A stretch of DNA of 7,957 nucleotides from SG8-41 sp035620515. Its GTDB lineage: Bacteria; Pseudomonadota; Gammaproteobacteria; Burkholderiales; SG8-41. Position 1 is the stretch's first letter, and each line of letters opens with the position of its first letter. The stretch is from positions 1 to 7,957 of the forward strand of contig DASPGR010000245.1 of the NCBI GenBank assembly GCA_035620515.1, read 5' to 3'. The notes below the pieces were generated by a model. The model was not told where the DNA came from and did no database searches. It worked only from the letters and a program-made list of their open reading frames with translations. Shown one piece after another: positions 6,076 through 7,957 of the stretch. The position numbers and the translations under genes were made by a program.

Positions 6076-6781
6076 TGGCTCGCCGCTCGCGGATTACGAA
6101 AGCGTTGGTGGCTTCCCCGGCGCGAAGCGTCCGCTGCTCCAGGCTCACCGCCATCACGCCGGACTTATGAAGATCGGATTCGCTGAGGGTGACCTCGGCA
6201 TTCGCGGTATTGGCGAGCTGGTACTTCTCCCCGACGAATCCGGCGCCGAGGTAAACACGCTGCAGCGTGAGTCGAATCCCGGGCCACAGCGCCAGCTCGC
6301 GCACCGTTTCCCGGATTTCCATGTCATCGGGTAGCCCATCGGTCGCCATCGCGAGCAGCAGGTTCTTGATCGTGCGCACGTGCCGGCCGCTGCGCTCGAC
6401 CCGCGAGGCGGTCGCCTGGACTTCGCGTCCTTCCCGGATCACGATGCTTTCGCTCGGCGAGTCGATCGGCTGCAGCAGGAGCGCGACCGTGCTGCGGTCG
6501 GAGCTGACGAAGAGGTTGATGGGCTTCGTGCTGCCGGCCTGCGCGGGACGCACGAAGATGTGGCCCTTGTCTTCGTCCTTTTCCAGCACGAATTCGCCGG
6601 CGTTGCCGGTCACCTTGCGGATGCGGCCACGCTCGAAGGCGATGCGCGTGACCTCTTTCTGCGAGATCTTGGCGAACACCGTCTCGCCGTCCTTCGCATC
6701 CACGAGCTGCAGCGCCGTAGCGGGAAAGCTAACGGCCAGCAGCAAGAGAAGCGGGATTTGGCTTGGTCTCAAGCGGATCAT
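6068..6781 (-). CDS. traK: TraK, secretin-like T4SS core protein (VirB9-like)
   Basis: This 237-residue exported protein has a signal peptide (MIRLRPSQIPLLLLLAVSFP; cleavage probably after A23 in P-A-T-A). The mature part begins LQLVDAKDGETVFAKIS, followed by the beta-rich N-terminal domain typical of TraK. R-I-R-K-V-T-G and GHIFVRP (73-79) match the family pattern. The C-terminal domain, with REVQATASRVERSG (119-132) and YLGAGFVGEKYQL (177-189), gives the secretin-like TraK fold that packs with TraV and TraB in the outer-membrane ring. Length agrees with F TraK (242). The start at ATG 6781 is dictated by the signal peptide; 30 extra upstream in-frame codons (to 6871) lie inside traE and lack any exported-protein character. 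The start therefore overlaps traE by 53 bases, the longest overlap in the operon. Shine-Dalgarno support is weak (a GAGA-type element about ten bases upstream). Confidence 0.94.
   Translation of the reverse strand: MIRLRPSQIPLLLLLAVSFPATALQLVDAKDGETVFAKISQKEVTRIAFERGRIRKVTGNAGEFVLEKDEDKGHIFVRPAQAGSTKPINLFVSSDRSTVALLLQPIDSPSESIVIREGREVQATASRVERSGRHVRTIKNLLLAMATDGLPDDMEIRETVRELALWPGIRLTLQRVYLGAGFVGEKYQLANTANAEVTLSESDLHKSGVMAVSLEQRTLRAGEATNAFVIRERRAND
6729..6781 (-). other. 53-base dual-coding overlap of traE 3' end and traK 5' end
   Basis: Both reading frames appear real here. One encodes the last 17 residues of TraE (hydrophilic tail ending A-S-L-A-A-G-R). The other encodes the first residues of TraK, the n- and h-regions of its signal peptide. 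The TraK signal peptide cannot be formed from any later start codon, and the TraE frame is uninterrupted up to the TAG at 6731-6729. The traE tail is longer than in F TraE, so the overlap may have arisen by loss of an earlier traE stop. Confidence 0.75.
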
Positions 6782-7337
6782 TAGGATTGGTTTCTCGAAA
6801 AGCCTTGAGGAAAATCCGACCGGCGGAGTACTGGAACTCGACGACGTAGCCCTTGGGAACCTCGGACACACGTCGGTCGCTGATGAAGGTGGTTAGCTGC
6901 CCGCGCATGCCGACCCGGAGGGCTCGCTCGTCGACGGTCAGATCGCGCGTGCTAAAAACCGTCGCTGCGCCGTCGCGCTTCAGGCGCTCAGCGGCTGAAA
7001 GAAGCGTCGCCCGAAGCTCTCCATAGGCCGGAGGCGCCGCGTACTGCAACAGCACCTTCGATTGGTGATCCACGCTCTGCGGGGTAACGTTGAGCGTGAG
7101 CTGCATCAGGAAGTAGCCCATCTGCTCGAGGTACTCGGCGCTAACGCGCTCCTCTTCCACCCAAAAGGTCTTCTGTACCGAGGGGGGCACGACGACGACT
7201 CGCTGATGGCTCGACAGGCGGTACGCGAACGCTGCAAGGATCAGGTTGATGAGCATCGATCCGATCAGCAGTGCAAGCAGCAGGACGGCCGTCCGGCGCA
7301 CGCTGCCGAGGTCCTGACGCATGAGCTCGAGCTTCAT
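6729..7337 (-). CDS. traE: TraE, VirB5/VirB8-position inner-membrane assembly protein
   Basis: This 202-residue protein starts MKLELMRQDL, followed by a membrane helix at about 16-38. The periplasmic domain includes VVVVPPSVQKTFWVEEERVS (47-66), which matches the TraE family block around 'vPp...k.fwv....vs..YLeqm'. S-A-E-Y-L-E-Q-M-G at 66-74 and VEFQYSAGRIFLKAFRE (166-182) are also typical. TraE is a VirB8-like inner-membrane component of the F T4SS needed for pilus assembly. F TraE is 188 residues; this one carries a hydrophilic C-terminal extension of roughly 14-20 residues (T-N-P-N-D-P onward) that coincides with the overlap with traK. The start is ATG 7337, overlapping the traL stop by four bases (ATGA), with GGGAG at 7346-7350 as Shine-Dalgarno. 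The frame is open for 76 more codons upstream, but that part is antisense-free shadow of traL in a second frame and is rejected. Confidence 0.94.
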   Translation of the reverse strand: MKLELMRQDLGSVRRTAVLLLALLIGSMLINLILAAFAYRLSSHQRVVVVPPSVQKTFWVEEERVSAEYLEQMGYFLMQLTLNVTPQSVDHQSKVLLQYAAPPAYGELRATLLSAAERLKRDGAATVFSTRDLTVDERALRVGMRGQLTTFISDRRVSEVPKGYVVEFQYSAGRIFLKAFRETNPNDPLETKPNPASLAAGR

Positions 7338-7624
7338 CCGACCATCTCCCGCAGGTGCGACGGCGGCGTTCGTTTGAGGCCACTCACGGCTGCCGGCAAG
7401 TACCAGTAGATGAGATGCAGGGCGAAGGCCGGATGCTTTCCCGACTTCGCTCGCCCATAAGCCGCGGCCAGCACGAAGCCCAGCGCGCAGCCGCTCAGGA
7501 AGAACCCTGACACCATGCCCACCAGGGCCGAGGAGAGAACGAGCAGCCCCAAATCGAAGTCCCACCAGAACATGCGCGGCGGCTCGTTCAACCGTCTTGG
7601 AATTTCAAGCGAGAGATCGGCCAT
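7334..7624 (-). CDS. traL: TraL, VirB3-like inner-membrane T4SS protein
   Basis: This small 96-residue membrane protein has the typical TraL layout. The N-terminus is short and hydrophilic, with IPRRLNEPPRMFWWDFDL (8-25; the 'R-L-n-P-p.....D' motif marks the family). One or two close membrane segments lie between about 26 and 56, followed by a charged turn (Y-G-R-A-K-S-G-K-H-P, 56-65), then H-L-I-Y-W-Y-L-P (70-77) near the C-terminus. TraL is the F-type counterpart of VirB3 and works with the TraC ATPase at the inner membrane in pilus assembly; F TraL is about 91 residues. The ATG at 7624 lies 15 bases downstream of the traA stop, without an obvious Shine-Dalgarno sequence. The stop overlaps the traE start (ATGA). 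The traA-L-E-K-B order is the canonical start of an F-type tra operon. Confidence 0.94.
   Translation of the reverse strand: MADLSLEIPRRLNEPPRMFWWDFDLGLLVLSSALVGMVSGFFLSGCALGFVLAAAYGRAKSGKHPAFALHLIYWYLPAAVSGLKRTPPSHLREMVG
7346..7350 (-). promoter_or_regulatory. Shine-Dalgarno deciding the traE start
   Basis: On the minus strand this is GGGAG, eight bases before the ATG at 7337, inside the last codons of traL. It supports the short traE start over the 76-codon upstream extension of the same frame. Confidence 0.65.
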
Positions 7625-7639
7625 CGGCGGTAAAGCGCG

Positions 7640-7930
7640 TCAGATGACCGCGGTCATGATGCCGTCGATAATCGTCGGCACGTAGACCATGAACAGAGCG
7701 AACACGATGCCGACCAGAGCCGGGATCGGCGAAGAGCGCGCGAGACCGACTCCGGCTCCGAGAATGAAAGCCGCGATGGCAATCGATTTGCCGAGAAACC
7801 CAGAAGCCCAGTTGAGAAGCGTGGTGTAGATGCTCTGGAATTCCGTGCCGGTTGTGCCGGCGATGGCTGATCCTGCGAGCAGGGCGAGCAGTACGGCGAT
7901 GGCGGTGCTGCTGATGACTTTGCGAATCAC
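7640..7930 (-). CDS. traA: TraA, T4SS prepilin (TrhA-like F-type pilin)
   Basis: This 96-residue prepilin has a signal peptide (about 1-24; A-I-A followed by G25). The mature segment carries two hydrophobic helices (about 46-64 and 69-88) separated by a short positively charged loop, A-R-S-S-P, as in VirB2/TraA pilins. F-L-G-K-S-I-A-I-A-A-F-I-L-G-A-G-V-G-L-A is the family's most recognisable block (45-64). The predicted mature length of about 72 residues is close to F pilin (70). The start is a GTG at 7930, not ATG; it is supported by AAGGGAG six bases upstream, and no in-frame ATG or GTG lies between it and the window edge. The gene opens the visible operon, so a promoter may lie just beyond the right edge. 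The predicted mature N-terminus is glycine, unlike the acetylated alanine of F pilin, and leaves room for head-to-tail cyclisation as in RP4 TrbC. Confidence 0.9.
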   Translation of the reverse strand: MIRKVISSTAIAVLLALLAGSAIAGTTGTEFQSIYTTLLNWASGFLGKSIAIAAFILGAGVGLARSSPIPALVGIVFALFMVYVPTIIDGIMTAVI

Positions 7931-7936
7931 TTCAGA

Positions 7937-7943
7937 CTCCCTT
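7937..7943 (-). promoter_or_regulatory. Strong Shine-Dalgarno of the pilin gene
   Basis: On the minus strand this reads AAGGGAG, six bases before the GTG at 7930. It is the best ribosome binding site in the window and justifies the GTG start. A strong site fits the high demand for pilin compared with the weakly initiated genes downstream. Confidence 0.8.
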
Positions 7944-7957
7944 CGGTTTTGGATGGA

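Noticed and set aside
5528..6334. Plus-strand open frame opposite traB and traK (268 codons)
   Set aside because: Its Gly/Ser/Ala repeats mirror the Pro/Ala linker of traB on the other strand, so it is a composition artefact.
7338..7565. 76-codon N-terminal extension of the traE frame
   Set aside because: It lies wholly inside traL and is Gly/Arg/Leu-rich; a good Shine-Dalgarno and a membrane-protein-like start are found at 7337.
1..7957. CRISPR arrays, tRNA/rRNA genes, insertion sequences, toxin-antitoxin pairs or defence genes
   Set aside because: No direct repeat series, tRNA-like fold, transposase or inverted termini were seen; nearly every base belongs to the tra genes.

Overview
The window is a segment of an F-type conjugative type IV secretion system (T4SS) operon. 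All eleven genes lie on the minus strand, so transcription runs from the right end to the left. The DNA is GC-rich throughout, and the proteins look like those of a high-GC proteobacterium, probably beta- or gammaproteobacterial. Nothing in the window fixes the species, or says whether the carrier is a plasmid, an integrative conjugative element or a genomic island.

In transcription order the genes are traA (prepilin, 7930-7640), traL (7624-7334), traE (7337-6729), traK (6781-6068), traB/VirB10-like (6075-4774), a dsbC-like disulfide isomerase (4790-4011), traV lipoprotein (4014-3487), traC ATPase (3482-930), trbI (933-568), an S26 signal-peptidase-like gene (571-116) and the first 43 codons of traW (129 to the left edge). 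The traW fragment is easily missed because it has no stop codon in the window. No stretch longer than 15 bases between genes is non-coding; most junctions overlap (4, 8, 14, 17 and one of 53 bases).

The genes cover most of the machine. TraA is the pilus subunit. TraL, TraE, TraB and TraC form the inner-membrane assembly platform with its motor. TraK, TraV and the TraB C-terminal domain form the envelope-spanning core. DsbC probably handles disulfides of periplasmic Tra proteins. TrbI and TraW belong to the pilus assembly and retraction set. The S26 protein is a candidate prepilin-processing (possibly cyclising) peptidase.

Compared with the F plasmid order (traALEKBP-trbDG-traVRC-trbI-traW), traP, trbD, trbG and traR are absent. 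A dsbC gene sits between traB and traV, and an S26 peptidase gene sits between trbI and traW. This resembles the SXT/R391 and IncH style of F-type system more than F itself. No relaxase, coupling protein, origin of transfer, regulator, RNA gene, insertion sequence or CRISPR array is present. I see a known machine with an informative gene arrangement, not a wholly new system.
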